In this document: positions 28,289-38,227 of the stretch, piece after piece
How the letters are laid out: each line of letters starts with the position of its first letter
Numbering within the stretch: position 1 is the first letter of the stretch
NCBI GenBank assembly: GCA_963719855.1
Contig: CAVRDK010000004.1
Location: 868,001-932,000, forward strand
Direction of reading: 5' to 3'
Length of the DNA: 64,000 nucleotides
Origin: CAIQPV01 sp963719855
GTDB lineage: Bacteria; Pseudomonadota; Gammaproteobacteria; Burkholderiales; Gallionellaceae
Translations under genes and position numbers: made by a program
The notes under the pieces: generated by a model
The model's input: the letters and a program-made list of their open reading frames with translations, nothing else
Databases searched by the model: none
What the model was told of the DNA's origin: nothing

Positions 28289-29637
28289 TGTGAATCCTTA
28301 TCTGGTACAACGGAACCGGCATCATGATGAGAAATTGCTCTGGCATCATCATGTAGAAAATGAAAGTTGAGTTGCGCCCACATACGCGCGGCTTCCGCCT
28401 CCATTTGCAGAGCTTGCAGACGGGCATCGGCTTCGTTGCGGCGAGCAGCGAGTACGTTATTCAACGACGATTTGCCGCTACGGTAAGCCGATAGTTCCGC
28501 TTGAGTCCGTTCAGCCGCAAGCGGCACAAGTTCGTGTTCGAGGCGTGCCTGTCGCTCGCGTGCGCTCTCCCATTCGGCAATCATAGCGCGTACTTCGGCC
28601 TTCGCAGTACGCACAGTTTCCTCACGTTGCGCCCGGACTTGGTCAGCCAGCGCAAGCTTGGCGGCCACTTCACGATCTTGGCGGTTTGCTTGATCCCACT
28701 GCAACGGAATCGAGACCCCAACCGATACCATGTTTGAATACAGCGAACCGCGCTGCGCGTAGGACAACTCGACGCTCCAGTCGGGTTGCTTGTTGGCCTG
28801 AGCGAGATGTGCTTCGATAGCCGCCATATCTTCTTGCTTTGACAAGACGACAATTTCAGGATGCATCGCAACGTGTTTATCAAGCGCATCAGAGTCGATC
28901 GGGATATGGTCGATCAGAGGTTTCAGGTCAAGCGGCAGTTCGCCCTGCTCTCCGATTTCGCGCACCAGCGCGATCTTCGCAATGCGCAGTTTGCGAACAA
29001 TCTCGCTGGCACGGTCTTGTAACTCAACTAACGCAGCGCGAGCGGCCAGCACATCGGCCAGACTGCCCCGACCAGCCCGGTAAGCAGTTTGCGCCGCCTC
29101 GATTTCATCCTGCGCCTGTCGAATCTGCTCGTTAATCAGCGCGGCACTTGTTTCGGCATAGTAGCGATCCAGCCAAGCCAGCGCAGTATCGCGCTGGATG
29201 ACGAGGGTCATCTCGGCTTTCTCGGCGAGTATCTTGTCGGCTTCACGCTCGTAGCGCTCGCCCCGCAACCGCCGCTTATCCTCGCGCGTGAATTCCTGCA
29301 CCACGCCGATGCGGCGCTGGGTCATGAAGTCGCGCCCGATGCTGAACTGGTCTGCGCCATCAACTGGCAGATTGTCGATCCCGACTTGCAACACGGGATC
29401 TGGATTTTGCGCGGCGGATATCGCCATGTCGTGATTTGCAGCAACAGCGGCATCTTGCCCGGCCAGTTGGCGCGAGCGAGCGACTGCCAGTTGTTGTGCA
29501 TCAGTCAGCGACAGCGTGTTTTGTGCCATCGCCGATAGCGGAAACGTTAACACCATTGCGAACGCGCTGATGTAAAGACTGATCTGGCCAGCGCGAACCA
29601 ACACTGCCCTTCCAAAATCAAATAAAGAGGAATACAT
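28285..29637 (-). CDS. cusC: CusC-type outer-membrane efflux protein
   Basis: A 450-aa TolC-family channel. The ATG at 29637 is chosen because TGGAGG precedes it at a good distance; an upstream ATG at 29679 lacks this. The signal peptide ends SAMAQN. Two outer-membrane efflux domains follow, with QLAVARSRQLAGQDAAV, QEFTREDKRRLRGERYEREADK and the late motif RSGKSSLNNVLAARR. The stop overlaps the cusB start. It should complete the CusABC envelope-spanning pump. Confidence 0.88.
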   Translation of the reverse strand: MYSSLFDFGRAVLVRAGQISLYISAFAMVLTFPLSAMAQNTLSLTDAQQLAVARSRQLAGQDAAVAANHDMAISAAQNPDPVLQVGIDNLPVDGADQFSIGRDFMTQRRIGVVQEFTREDKRRLRGERYEREADKILAEKAEMTLVIQRDTALAWLDRYYAETSAALINEQIRQAQDEIEAAQTAYRAGRGSLADVLAARAALVELQDRASEIVRKLRIAKIALVREIGEQGELPLDLKPLIDHIPIDSDALDKHVAMHPEIVVLSKQEDMAAIEAHLAQANKQPDWSVELSYAQRGSLYSNMVSVGVSIPLQWDQANRQDREVAAKLALADQVRAQREETVRTAKAEVRAMIAEWESARERQARLEHELVPLAAERTQAELSAYRSGKSSLNNVLAARRNEADARLQALQMEAEAARMWAQLNFHFLHDDARAISHHDAGSVVPDKDSQ

Positions 29638-29743
29638 AAAACCTCCAGACAGCAAAAAATCGCCGTTGCCCGCGCGCATGTAACGTTACGCTTGCGGTTT
29701 GACAAATGCGAGGGCAACGATAATCGCCACGCCCGCCGCGTGC

Positions 29744-30127
29744 TTATTTGCCGGACGATTGAAGACGAGTGATCACATAACCGTCGCCCGATTGAACGAG
29801 ATCGAAATCGACTGCATCACCGGCTTTAACTCTCTTGGCAAGCGCTGCATCTTTCAATTTGAAGCTCATGGTCATGGCGGGCCACTTGAGGGATGCAATC
29901 GGACCATGCGCCAAAGTCACCGTCCCTTTGGTTGCATCAATATTTTTGATTGTGCCAGTGCCACGATGGGTGCTAGGCATCGCATCCATCTTCATGTCCA
30001 TGCTGGCATCGGCCATCATCATCGAGGTGCGCGGACTTGCGTCGGCAGGCTGCGTATGGAACATAGAGCCGATGCCAAGCAGTGCCGCAACGGTCATCAT
30101 AGAAACAACAAATGTATTTTCTTTCAT
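29744..30127 (-). CDS. cusF: CusF-type periplasmic Cu(I)/Ag(I) chaperone
   Basis: A 127-aa secreted protein. The ATG at 30127 follows GAAGGAAT and begins a signal peptide (MKENTFVVSMMTVAALLGIGSM). A Met-rich linker (TSMMMADASMDMKMDAM) is followed by the OB-fold CusF domain with HGPIASLKWPAMTMSFKL, in which His, Trp and both Met ligands are present. It is the first structural gene of the cus operon and 106 bp upstream of cusC. It would ferry periplasmic copper to CusB. The same domain recurs at the end of CusB. Confidence 0.93.
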   Translation of the reverse strand: MKENTFVVSMMTVAALLGIGSMFHTQPADASPRTSMMMADASMDMKMDAMPSTHRGTGTIKNIDATKGTVTLAHGPIASLKWPAMTMSFKLKDAALAKRVKAGDAVDFDLVQSGDGYVITRLQSSGK

Positions 30128-30156
30128 GGCAATAATTCCTTCAGATTTGAAATGTG

Positions 30157-30234
30157 TTAGTTGAATTCGCGTGCCTGTGCGACGGGGTGCAAAAGCAAGG
30201 GCTGCGGGGTGGCCGCGAAAATAGCGCGTTTCAT
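30157..30234 (-). CDS. Possible 25-aa leader peptide upstream of cusF
   Basis: A short frame, MKRAIFAATPQPLLLHPVAQ plus five residues, starts at an ATG preceded by TTGGAGAACACC, a good ribosome site. It stops 29 bp before the cusF start. It may be a translated leader or a chance frame. The evidence is the ribosome site and the location only. Confidence 0.3.
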   Translation of the reverse strand: MKRAIFAATPQPLLLHPVAQAREFN

Positions 30235-30320
30235 GGTGTTCTCCAAAACAAAACTCGAATTCAAGCGCGCGCTGCTGCATCAACGCAGGCGCGAACAAAC
30301 TGGGTCAGACGGGAGAACGG

Positions 30321-30767
30321 CTAATTCAGTAGCCGAAGAAAGCGCAGATAGGGAGGGGGGCCAGTAGTGGCGGGGGATTGCGTGGGCGTTTCGAAGCTGG
30401 CAGCATCCGCCACCGTGAACAATGGCACACTGGTTAAAAGAATGACTGGTGCGAAAAGCGGCAAGTCAAAGGTGAATTTTGGTGTATTTGAACTCTGCTC
30501 GCAGTGCTTCATACATAACTGCTTGCTTGGCTTGTCTGGAGAGTTGTGCTCTTTGCAGGGATCGGCGGCGGACTTCATTGGCATAACCTGTTCCGCCTGT
30601 TGCGGAGGAGGTAAGTAATCCGAGACCAGGCAGCCGCCCACAGCCATTCTGGCCTGAATGAACAGCAGTGCAAATAAAATGAACCACGTCACCTTCTGTT
30701 TCGATGACGGGGTCAAGCGATAGAACACTGAGAAGTTGCCCATGCAACGCACTATAACATTATTCAT
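30321..30767 (-). CDS. Small membrane protein of the copper cluster, unrecognised family
   Basis: Up to 148 aa; the start may be at the second Met (30743). One hydrophobic helix (VTWFILFALLFIQARMAV) is followed by a Pro/Met/Cys-bearing periplasmic segment (VSDYLPPPQQAEQVMPM, KQLCMKHCEQSS) and a second hydrophobic stretch (FAPVILLTSVPLFTVADAA). Small Cys/Met/His proteins of this build (DUF2946-like) often head copper operons, and it lies directly upstream of cusF on the same strand. The family assignment is tentative. Confidence 0.5.
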   Translation of the reverse strand: MNNVIVRCMGNFSVFYRLTPSSKQKVTWFILFALLFIQARMAVGGCLVSDYLPPPQQAEQVMPMKSAADPCKEHNSPDKPSKQLCMKHCEQSSNTPKFTFDLPLFAPVILLTSVPLFTVADAASFETPTQSPATTGPPPYLRFLRLLN

Positions 30768-30954
30768 CCAACGTGGCTAAGCGGTGCGGTAATGGTGCCT
30801 TATGAACAATAACAATGATCGAGTGAGCGCTGAAGTGAATGCACGACCGCAATGCACACCCGATGAATGGCTCGTGGATATGCCAAGCATGAACAGATTG
30901 ATGTGGTATCGGGGGAAACCACTGTATATGTCTTTTGGCAAAAGCTGGCAAAAA

Positions 30955-32358
<1,404 letters not shown>

Positions 32359-32376
32359 TTGGTTGCACCCATAAGG

Positions 32377-33441
32377 TTATTGTAGTGGAAGCATCACGGT
32401 AAAGCAGGTGTGCCCCGGCTCGCTTTCGAACTCGATACTGCCCTGATGCTGGCTGACGAAATCCTGTGCCAACGTTAGTCCTAAACCATGCCCATCGGGG
32501 CGACCTGATACCAGCGGATAAAAAATCTTGTCGCGCAAATGCGTCGGCACACCGGGACCATCGTCCACGATTTGCACCATGATAGCCAGCCGGTGGCGTT
32601 TTTTTATCAGCGTGACCTGGCGTGCGATGCGTGTGCGCAACACGATGGTGCCCTGCCCCTGCCCCTGCCCCTGCCCCTGCCCCTGCATGGCTTGCGCGGC
32701 ATTGCGCACGATATTGAGTACCACTTGTATCATTTGCTCCTTGTCACCCATCAAGGGCGGCAGACTGAGGTCGTAGTCGCGCTCGATAACCAGTTCTTTC
32801 GACATTTCCGCCAATACCAAGCTGCGCACCCGTTCTAGCACTTCATGGATATTGAGCGCACTGAAATGAGGCGCGTGTTGCGGCGTGAGCAATTTCTCCA
32901 TCAGCGAACGCAAGCGATCCGCTTCCTGAATCACCACCTGAGTATATTCGCGCAAAGCGGGTTTCTCCAGCTCCTGCTCCAGCAGTTGTGCAGCGCCGCG
33001 TATGCCGCCCAACGGGTTTTTGATTTCGTGCGCCAGATTGCGCAGCAGCAGGCGGTTGGCTTGGGTTTGGTCGAGCATTTGTTCTTCGCGCGCCAGTTTT
33101 AGAGGGCGATCCATAGGGTGGAATTCAAGCAGAAGATAGTGTTTGCCCGATTGCAGAGGCGTGGCGGCACAACGCAAATGCAGCTTGCCATGCGCATGCG
33201 TACCCAGCGTGAGGTCGTGTTCGATATAACTGGCGTTGTTGGTCAGCGCCTGTTGCATCGCGGCAACTAATTGCTCGGTGTGGGTAAAGGCATGTTGCAC
33301 CGGGTGCCCGATCAAATTCTTGCTGCTCAAGGCAAACAGATTCTCCGCTGCCGGATTAAGATAGGCAATACGCGACTGATCATCCAGCAGGATAACTGCG
33401 GTCGCAAGATGTTCCAGTGTGGGTAAGAAAGTGGTAGGCAT
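32377..33441 (-). CDS. ntrB: Nitrogen regulation sensor kinase NtrB
   Basis: A 354-aa cytoplasmic histidine kinase without TM helices, as expected of NtrB. A PAS domain (AVILLDDQSRIAYLNPAAEN) precedes the H-box RNLAHEIKNPLGGIRGAAQLL and the ATPase domain (VVLNIVRNAAQAM, VDDGPGVP, GHGLGLTLAQDF). Between the N- and G1-boxes lies a run of six Gln-Gly pairs encoded by a hexanucleotide repeat (32651-32686), which would make a flexible loop near the ATP lid. It would phosphorylate NtrC under PII control. Confidence 0.94.
   Translation of the reverse strand: MPTTFLPTLEHLATAVILLDDQSRIAYLNPAAENLFALSSKNLIGHPVQHAFTHTEQLVAAMQQALTNNASYIEHDLTLGTHAHGKLHLRCAATPLQSGKHYLLLEFHPMDRPLKLAREEQMLDQTQANRLLLRNLAHEIKNPLGGIRGAAQLLEQELEKPALREYTQVVIQEADRLRSLMEKLLTPQHAPHFSALNIHEVLERVRSLVLAEMSKELVIERDYDLSLPPLMGDKEQMIQVVLNIVRNAAQAMQGQGQGQGQGQGTIVLRTRIARQVTLIKKRHRLAIMVQIVDDGPGVPTHLRDKIFYPLVSGRPDGHGLGLTLAQDFVSQHQGSIEFESEPGHTCFTVMLPLQ
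32651..32686. repeat. Hexanucleotide microsatellite (CCCTGC x6) in ntrB
   Basis: Six perfect tandem copies of CCCTGC, read as Gln-Gly pairs in NtrB. Because the unit is a multiple of three, copy-number change alters loop length without breaking the frame. Confidence 0.9.
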
Positions 33442-33481
33442 AAGCGCTTATAAAGCAGAAAATATGCCAGCCATTGGGTGA

Positions 33482-33925
33482 CTACCTGACGTTGGATAAT
33501 TCGGTTTTAAGGGCGCTCACGTTTTTCTCGTGCAACGTAACCTCTTCTTGTAACGAGTGCAACTTCCCTTCGGATTTAGCATCGTTGCGGAAGGTCTCAC
33601 TCTGCTTCTGGTTCGCGCGCGCTTCAGCGAGCAGCTTTTCCTCTGTAGCCAACTCGTCCATAAGTATCTTGCGCCGTGTGCCGTCACGGCTTTTTTGTGT
33701 GCTGCTATTTACCTTGGGGAAATCCGAGGGGCTGGCATTGTTGCGCACGCGCTCGGAGTGTGACGGCGGCGCGGGCAGCGGCTCTAGCCCAAGTTTTTTC
33801 GCCCCTTTGCTCGGAGTGCTGGAGTAGGTCACATGCCCTTCGGCATCGATGGACTTGTATATCTCAGCCTGTGCCCAGCCGGTGCAGCACATGCACAACA
33901 ACACAAGCAAGCAGCGTGACTTCAT
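33482..33925 (-). CDS. DUF4124-domain exported protein
   Basis: A 147-aa protein. The Met at 33925 begins a signal peptide (MKSRCLLVLLCMCCTGWAQA); a longer frame to 33970 adds residues that do not fit. The DUF4124 motif is EIYKSIDAEGHVTYSSTPSKGAKKL. The C-terminal half is a charged coiled coil (ATEEKLLAEARANQKQSE). Proteins of this type commonly sit between glnA and ntrB in betaproteobacteria. Their role is unknown. It is 40 bp upstream of ntrB. Confidence 0.85.
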   Translation of the reverse strand: MKSRCLLVLLCMCCTGWAQAEIYKSIDAEGHVTYSSTPSKGAKKLGLEPLPAPPSHSERVRNNASPSDFPKVNSSTQKSRDGTRRKILMDELATEEKLLAEARANQKQSETFRNDAKSEGKLHSLQEEVTLHEKNVSALKTELSNVR

Positions 33926-34474
33926 GAATCGCAACTCGACATAAATCATAGGGGCTAGAGTATAGGTCAAAGCTCGGCAAAGTGAAAACAGCTAGGCTAC
34001 AGTACATGACCACATAGCAAAGCCAATAGGCGCAATGAATATTTGATTAGATTTCTGAAAAGCTACTTGCTAGGCTACTTACATAAAATGCGCACCGTTT
34101 TGGTGCGGTTGGTTATGTAGGGCACTCATTACGTGCCTGAACTATAGTCAGGGCCTGAGAACTATTCAAAAAATTAAGGAGTTGAATCATGAAGACGACA
34201 GAAACGGTAAAGCCACCGCTACTTTGGTACTCTGATGCCGTTTTAGGAAGTGGGCTAATTCTGCGTATGTTTTCGTTTTGCATTTGCGGGCGATAATCTA
34301 TATAATAAGTAACGGTACTAGTCGGGGACACTCGATGTGAGTACCATGACACTCGATGTGAGTACCATTTCTTTGCAAATACCAAAGAAAATTTATGTTG
34401 GCTCAGCGGGTTGCAAAAGAGAGCCTTTCAGAGTCCTCTCTCCGCCAAAGTTTATAGCCACAAAAAAGCTTTAC
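33926..34474. other. Gene-free region upstream of tRNA-Arg
   Basis: No convincing gene is present over 549 bp; the one frame of 90 codons on the minus strand has no recognisable features. The region holds a two-copy tandem repeat (34327-34368) and should hold the tRNA promoter, which I cannot place with confidence. Confidence 0.5.
34327..34368. repeat. Tandem duplication of a 21-bp unit
   Basis: Two identical adjacent copies of a unit starting GACACTCGATGTGAGTACCA occupy 34327-34347 and 34348-34368. The unit contains no obvious dyad. The function is unknown; it may be a scar of insertion or slippage near the tRNA gene. Confidence 0.8.
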
Positions 34475-34551
34475 GCGCCCGTAGCTCAGATGGATAGAGT
34501 ACTTGGCTACGAACCAAGGGGTCGGGCGTTCGAATCGCTCCGGGCGCACCA
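34475..34551 (+). tRNA. tRNA-Arg (anticodon ACG)
   Basis: A complete cloverleaf: acceptor arms GCGCCCG and CGGGCGC, D arm with AGCTCAGATGGATAGAGT, anticodon stem CTTGG/CCAAG with loop CTACGAA (ACG), and a T arm with GTTCGAATC. The 3' CCA is encoded. The ACG anticodon (A34 edited to inosine) reads CGU, CGC and CGA. Confidence 0.97.
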
Positions 34552-34558
34552 GTAAATC

Positions 34559-34598
34559 AATGGGTTAGGTCAGAAATGGCTTAACCCATTTTCCTTTT
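34559..34598 (+). terminator. Terminator after tRNA-Arg
   Basis: AATGGGTTA and TAACCCATT make a perfect 9-bp stem followed by TTCCTTTT. It begins 8 bp after the tRNA end. Downstream, 34599-34896 shows no recognisable gene. Confidence 0.8.
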
Positions 34599-34896
34599 GA
34601 AGGAACTTTGAAGGGACTCCGCTTTTTCCCTGAACAGCATGTATTTTAACTTGATATTTGGCACGGCGGAACAATTGGCACCGTCGAGCTAAAGGTCTTG
34701 ATTTGTGCAGTTTGCGGCAACTTTGGCGATTTCTTGTTTTGCGTGGATTATTGGCACAACTATTGATCTGGATTTCATATTCACCATCTTTTTGGCACAA
34801 CCTTCCTGTGCGCCAGAACACCTCCACGGAAAACGCGGTTAAGTTGTCTCAAAGTTCATGGCAGCCTCTGTATCAGCCTTAAGGATTGCATAAACT

Positions 34897-35270
34897 CTAT
34901 GCGGCGTGACGCAGTTCGTAATCAGCTATCAGCACATCTGCGGGTAACTTGAGCCTTCTGACAATCGCCGGATCATCGCCAGAGTGAGCGGGCGGACGCG
35001 GTTCAGCACCTCAGCTACGCGACCACGGCTACCGATGTACGGCTCTAATTCCTTGCGGGTCAGTCCGCGCGTTTCCATCGCGTAGTTCAAGAAATCTATG
35101 GGGTCGGGTGCGGGAATGGGGTAGTGATGGGCTTCGTATCTCTCCACCAGCATGACCAACACTTCCAGTCTGTCCGCTTCGGGCGTTTTTTCTGGCACAT
35201 CGAACAGCACCTCGATTTCGCGCAAGGCGATCTTGTATTCGGCTTTGGTTTTAATCGGCTTGAGTTCCAT
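34897..35270 (-). CDS. higA: HigA-type antitoxin (one frameshift near the C-terminus)
   Basis: An XRE-type HTH antitoxin of about 124 aa when repaired. The N-terminal part (MELKPIKTKAEYKIALREIE) and the HTH (METRGLTRKELEPYIGSRGRVAEVLNR) are standard for the partner of HigB. As written, the frame ends early with RRLSEGSSYPQMC. Shifting frame near 34953 restores GLKLPADVLIADYELRHAA, the conserved HigA end; one C appears to be missing from GGCCTC. It follows the toxin gene by 2 bp, the inverted gene order typical of HigBA. The antitoxin would bind the toxin and repress the shared promoter. Confidence 0.85.
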
Positions 35271-35272
35271 TG

Positions 35273-35566
35273 CTACACCTTTCCCGCGTCTATCGCGTCA
35301 TATTCTGTGTGGGTTCCAACAAAGCGGATGTACATCATTCCCCGGTTGTAATGCACAGCCACGATCAAGCGGTAATAGTTGCCCTTGATATTGAACACTA
35401 CGCGGTTACTCCCCACGAAGCTGGCATTGCGATGCGCCGACTTTAAATCAGTTGGTGATTTCCAGACAGCCCGGCTTGCATCGGCATACCACGCACGTAG
35501 CGACTTTTCAGCCTGCGGGTGCTTCGCCCAAAAATTGCGGATCGTGCTGATAGCTATCACTCGCAT
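35273..35566 (-). CDS. higB: HigB-type mRNA interferase toxin
   Basis: A 97-aa basic RelE/HigB-fold protein. Typical motifs are WAKHPQAEKSLRAWYADASRA, NRVVFNIKGNYYRLIVAVHY and the C-terminal MYIRFVGTHTEYDAID. Ribosome-dependent mRNA cleavage is the known activity of the family. It is the first gene of the pair and immediately precedes higA. The pair lies within 1 kb of tRNA-Arg, a common site for accessory genes. Confidence 0.92.
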   Translation of the reverse strand: MRVIAISTIRNFWAKHPQAEKSLRAWYADASRAVWKSPTDLKSAHRNASFVGSNRVVFNIKGNYYRLIVAVHYNRGMMYIRFVGTHTEYDAIDAGKV

Positions 35567-35797
35567 AATAATACTTTATCACGCTCCCGGTTTGGGTGCA
35601 ATCCCCATAAAGCCGCAATGTGCAGCGGCACTACTTTGCCAGCAACCTTCAGCGGTCATTTGTAGTAGCAGGAAGGCAAGTTAGCTGGTGGGGTTTTCGA
35701 TCATAATCGGTGGCTGGTTTGAATACTGGAATATAGGTATTTTTATATTATCTTGACCGCATTAGAATCACCCTCATCGGTTCATAAGGAAAACATC

Positions 35798-36163
35798 ATG
35801 GATTTTGATGAGGCATTGAAAGACCATTTTGAATGGAAATTGAAGTTTCGTCTTGCCATTGCACAAAAAAAAACAATGGATGTTGCGGCCATTTCAGAAG
35901 ATAATTGTTGCGAGCTTGGTAAATGGCTTAACGGTGAAGCAAGTTACAAATATCGTCAATTAGCCAGTTATACAAATTGTTTTACTCAGCATAAGACATT
36001 TCATGTCGAGGCTGGGAAAGTCGCTTCTGTCATTAATGCTAAAGAATACGCTAAAGCAGAAGCGATGATTGACTCTGGTACAGCCTACAATGACGCATCC
36101 ATAGCAACCGGCCTCGCGATCAAGGACTTGAAGCGCGAATGCGAACTGCACAAATATAAGTAG
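35798..36163 (+). CDS. Stand-alone CZB (chemoreceptor zinc-binding) protein
   Basis: A 121-aa soluble protein starting at an ATG preceded by ATAAGGAAAAC. It consists only of a CZB domain: H10 (KDHFEWKLKF), C38 in NCCELGKWLNG, and H65/H69 in QHKTFHVEAG supply the H-C-H-H zinc site. CZB domains sense zinc and oxidants such as HOCl through the Cys. It is 15 bp upstream of a chemoreceptor that also carries a CZB domain and probably shares its transcript. A soluble CZB protein could signal to the chemoreceptor array or buffer zinc. Confidence 0.88.
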   Translation: MDFDEALKDHFEWKLKFRLAIAQKKTMDVAAISEDNCCELGKWLNGEASYKYRQLASYTNCFTQHKTFHVEAGKVASVINAKEYAKAEAMIDSGTAYNDASIATGLAIKDLKRECELHKYK

Positions 36164-36178
36164 ATAAGGAACCGCATC

Positions 36179-38218
36179 GTGTTTAAGAACCTCACAGTTA
36201 GGGCGCGCCTGTTTTCCCTCATTGCCTTTTTGTCTGTGTTACTGGCTATCATCGGTTTTATCGGCCTGCGAGGTATGAGCCAAGCCAATGATGGCTTGCG
36301 CACGGTGTATCTGGATCGCACCGTTCCAATAGGACAGCTTGCCGAACTATCTGACCTGACAGCGGAGAACATTCGCCAGTTGCACCTTGCCAGCATGCAT
36401 GATCCGCGCCTGCCGGAAAGCAAATTGCACGACCACCCGATTACCAAGCATACGGACATAGTGGAACAGAACATTGCCGAGATCACCAAAATATGGGATG
36501 TCTATGCTGCGCACTCCATGACGTCAGAGGAAAAGACTTTGGCTGATTCTTATCTGACGGCGCGCAAGGAATTCGTCAAGGAGGGTTTGCTGGTAGCGAT
36601 GGGCCTCTACAAGCAAGGTCTCTTTGCGGAAGGCAACGAGAAAATGGTCAAGGTAGTCGGCCCAATGGGCGTCAAAACAAAGGGCTTGGCTGACGAACTG
36701 AAGAAATTGCAGATCCGCATCGCCAAGGAAGAATTTGAAAAATCCGTGACCGCTTATGACCGCATCCGAACCATTGCTATCGCGGCCATTTTGCTCGGAA
36801 TTGCCTTTGCCGTGTTTATCGGCGTCATGATCGTGCGCAACCTGATGAAGCAGCTGGGCGGCGAACCGGACTACGCTGCGGAAACGGTACATAAAATTGC
36901 GGATGGCGATCTCTCCGTGGATGTGATGCTCAAGGCGGGCGACACTGGCAGCATGCTATTCGCCATAAAAAACATGGTCGCCAAGTTATCCGAAATTATC
37001 ACCGCCGTACGTTCGAACGCGGACTCTTTGGCCAGCGCCTCGGAACAAATCAGCGCCACCGCGCAATCGCTGTCGCAGGCATCCAGCGAACAGGCCGCCA
37101 GCGTAGAGGAGACCTCCGCCTCCATCGAGCAGATGACTGCCTCGATCAACCAGAACACCGAGAACGCCAAGATCACCGACAGCATGGCCAGCAAGGCATC
37201 CAGGGAAGCGATCGAGGGTGGACAGGCCGTGGGCAGTACGGTCGAGGCGATGAAGAAAATTGCTGGCAAGATCGGCATCGTGGACGACATCGCCTACCAG
37301 ACCAACCTGCTGGCATTGAATGCCGCCATCGAAGCGGCACGCGCAGGAGAACACGGCAAGGGTTTTGCTGTGGTGGCCGCAGAAGTACGCAAGCTGGCCG
37401 AGCGTAGCCAAGTGGCCGCGCAGGAAATTGGCGAACTCGCCAGCAGTAGCGTGAGCTTGGCGGAAAAAGCTGGCAAGTTGCTCGACGAAATGGTGCCCAG
37501 CATTAATAAAACCTCCGATCTGGTGCAGGAAATCGCGTCTGCTTCGTCAGAACAATCCAGCGGTGTCGCACAAATCAACGGCGCGATGGGACAACTCAAC
37601 CAGACCACGCAACAGAATGCCTCCGCCTCCGAAGAACTGGCGGCAACGTTTGAGGAAATGAGCAGCCAGACCGAACAACTCCAGAGCGTGATGACGTTCT
37701 TCAAGTTGGGCGATGCAGGTGCTCAGGGCATCACCTCGGTGCGCCACAGCCCCGGCCCGAGCCGCAGCCCAGCGCCGAAGTTATCCAAAGCAGCCTTCAA
37801 AACCCCTGTCGGTAAAACGACAGCCGCAGCGCCGCTCGACGCCGATCCGCATATATTCACCGCAGCCGTCGAGGCTCATACCCACTGGAAAACGAAACTG
37901 CGCATGTGTACCACCGATCACAGCAAGTGCCCCGACCCCGCAGCCGCCGAGAAGGATGATGCTTGCGAGCTTGGGAAATGGATATACGGCGACGGCCAGC
38001 GTTTCGCTGCGGACAACGAATTTCAACAGTTGAGTCAGGATCATGCCAGTTTCCATCGTTGCGCTGCCCGCATCATCCGTAGTGTGCAGCAAGGCCAGAC
38101 GCGCGAAGCCGAAAATCTGCTCGCCGGCGAGTATGCGAAGATTTCGACCAAAGTGATCAGCATGTTGACCCATTTGAAGAGTCGCTGCAAAACGGCACAG
38201 AACTTTGACCGCTTCTAG
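36179..38218 (+). CDS. Methyl-accepting chemotaxis protein with C-terminal CZB domain
   Basis: A 679-aa chemoreceptor with a GTG start preceded by TAAGGA. TM1 (about 10-30), a four-helix-bundle periplasmic sensor (30-195), TM2 (IAIAAILLGIAFAVFIGVMIV), HAMP, then the signalling hairpin with tip IDDIAYQTNLLALNAAIEAARAG-like sequence. The tail (about 560-660) is a CZB domain: HTHWKTKL, CELGKWIYG and DHASFHRCAARI. The zinc site links signalling to metal or oxidant levels. It is followed 9 bp later by a CheW-CZB protein, so receptor, coupling protein and soluble CZB protein form one set. Confidence 0.93.
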   Translation: MFKNLTVRARLFSLIAFLSVLLAIIGFIGLRGMSQANDGLRTVYLDRTVPIGQLAELSDLTAENIRQLHLASMHDPRLPESKLHDHPITKHTDIVEQNIAEITKIWDVYAAHSMTSEEKTLADSYLTARKEFVKEGLLVAMGLYKQGLFAEGNEKMVKVVGPMGVKTKGLADELKKLQIRIAKEEFEKSVTAYDRIRTIAIAAILLGIAFAVFIGVMIVRNLMKQLGGEPDYAAETVHKIADGDLSVDVMLKAGDTGSMLFAIKNMVAKLSEIITAVRSNADSLASASEQISATAQSLSQASSEQAASVEETSASIEQMTASINQNTENAKITDSMASKASREAIEGGQAVGSTVEAMKKIAGKIGIVDDIAYQTNLLALNAAIEAARAGEHGKGFAVVAAEVRKLAERSQVAAQEIGELASSSVSLAEKAGKLLDEMVPSINKTSDLVQEIASASSEQSSGVAQINGAMGQLNQTTQQNASASEELAATFEEMSSQTEQLQSVMTFFKLGDAGAQGITSVRHSPGPSRSPAPKLSKAAFKTPVGKTTAAAPLDADPHIFTAAVEAHTHWKTKLRMCTTDHSKCPDPAAAEKDDACELGKWIYGDGQRFAADNEFQQLSQDHASFHRCAARIIRSVQQGQTREAENLLAGEYAKISTKVISMLTHLKSRCKTAQNFDRF

Positions 38219-38227
38219 GAGGCTGCC

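Noticed and set aside
32651..32686. Microsatellite in ntrB as an on/off phase-variation switch
   Set aside because: The unit is 6 bp, so changes in copy number keep the reading frame; only loop length would vary.
34113..34385. 90-codon minus-strand frame
   Set aside because: Its N-terminus is just the translated 21-bp tandem repeat; nothing else is recognisable.
34570..34827. Frame next to tRNA-Arg as an integrase remnant
   Set aside because: No tyrosine-recombinase motif (R...H-x-x-R...Y) is visible in any frame.
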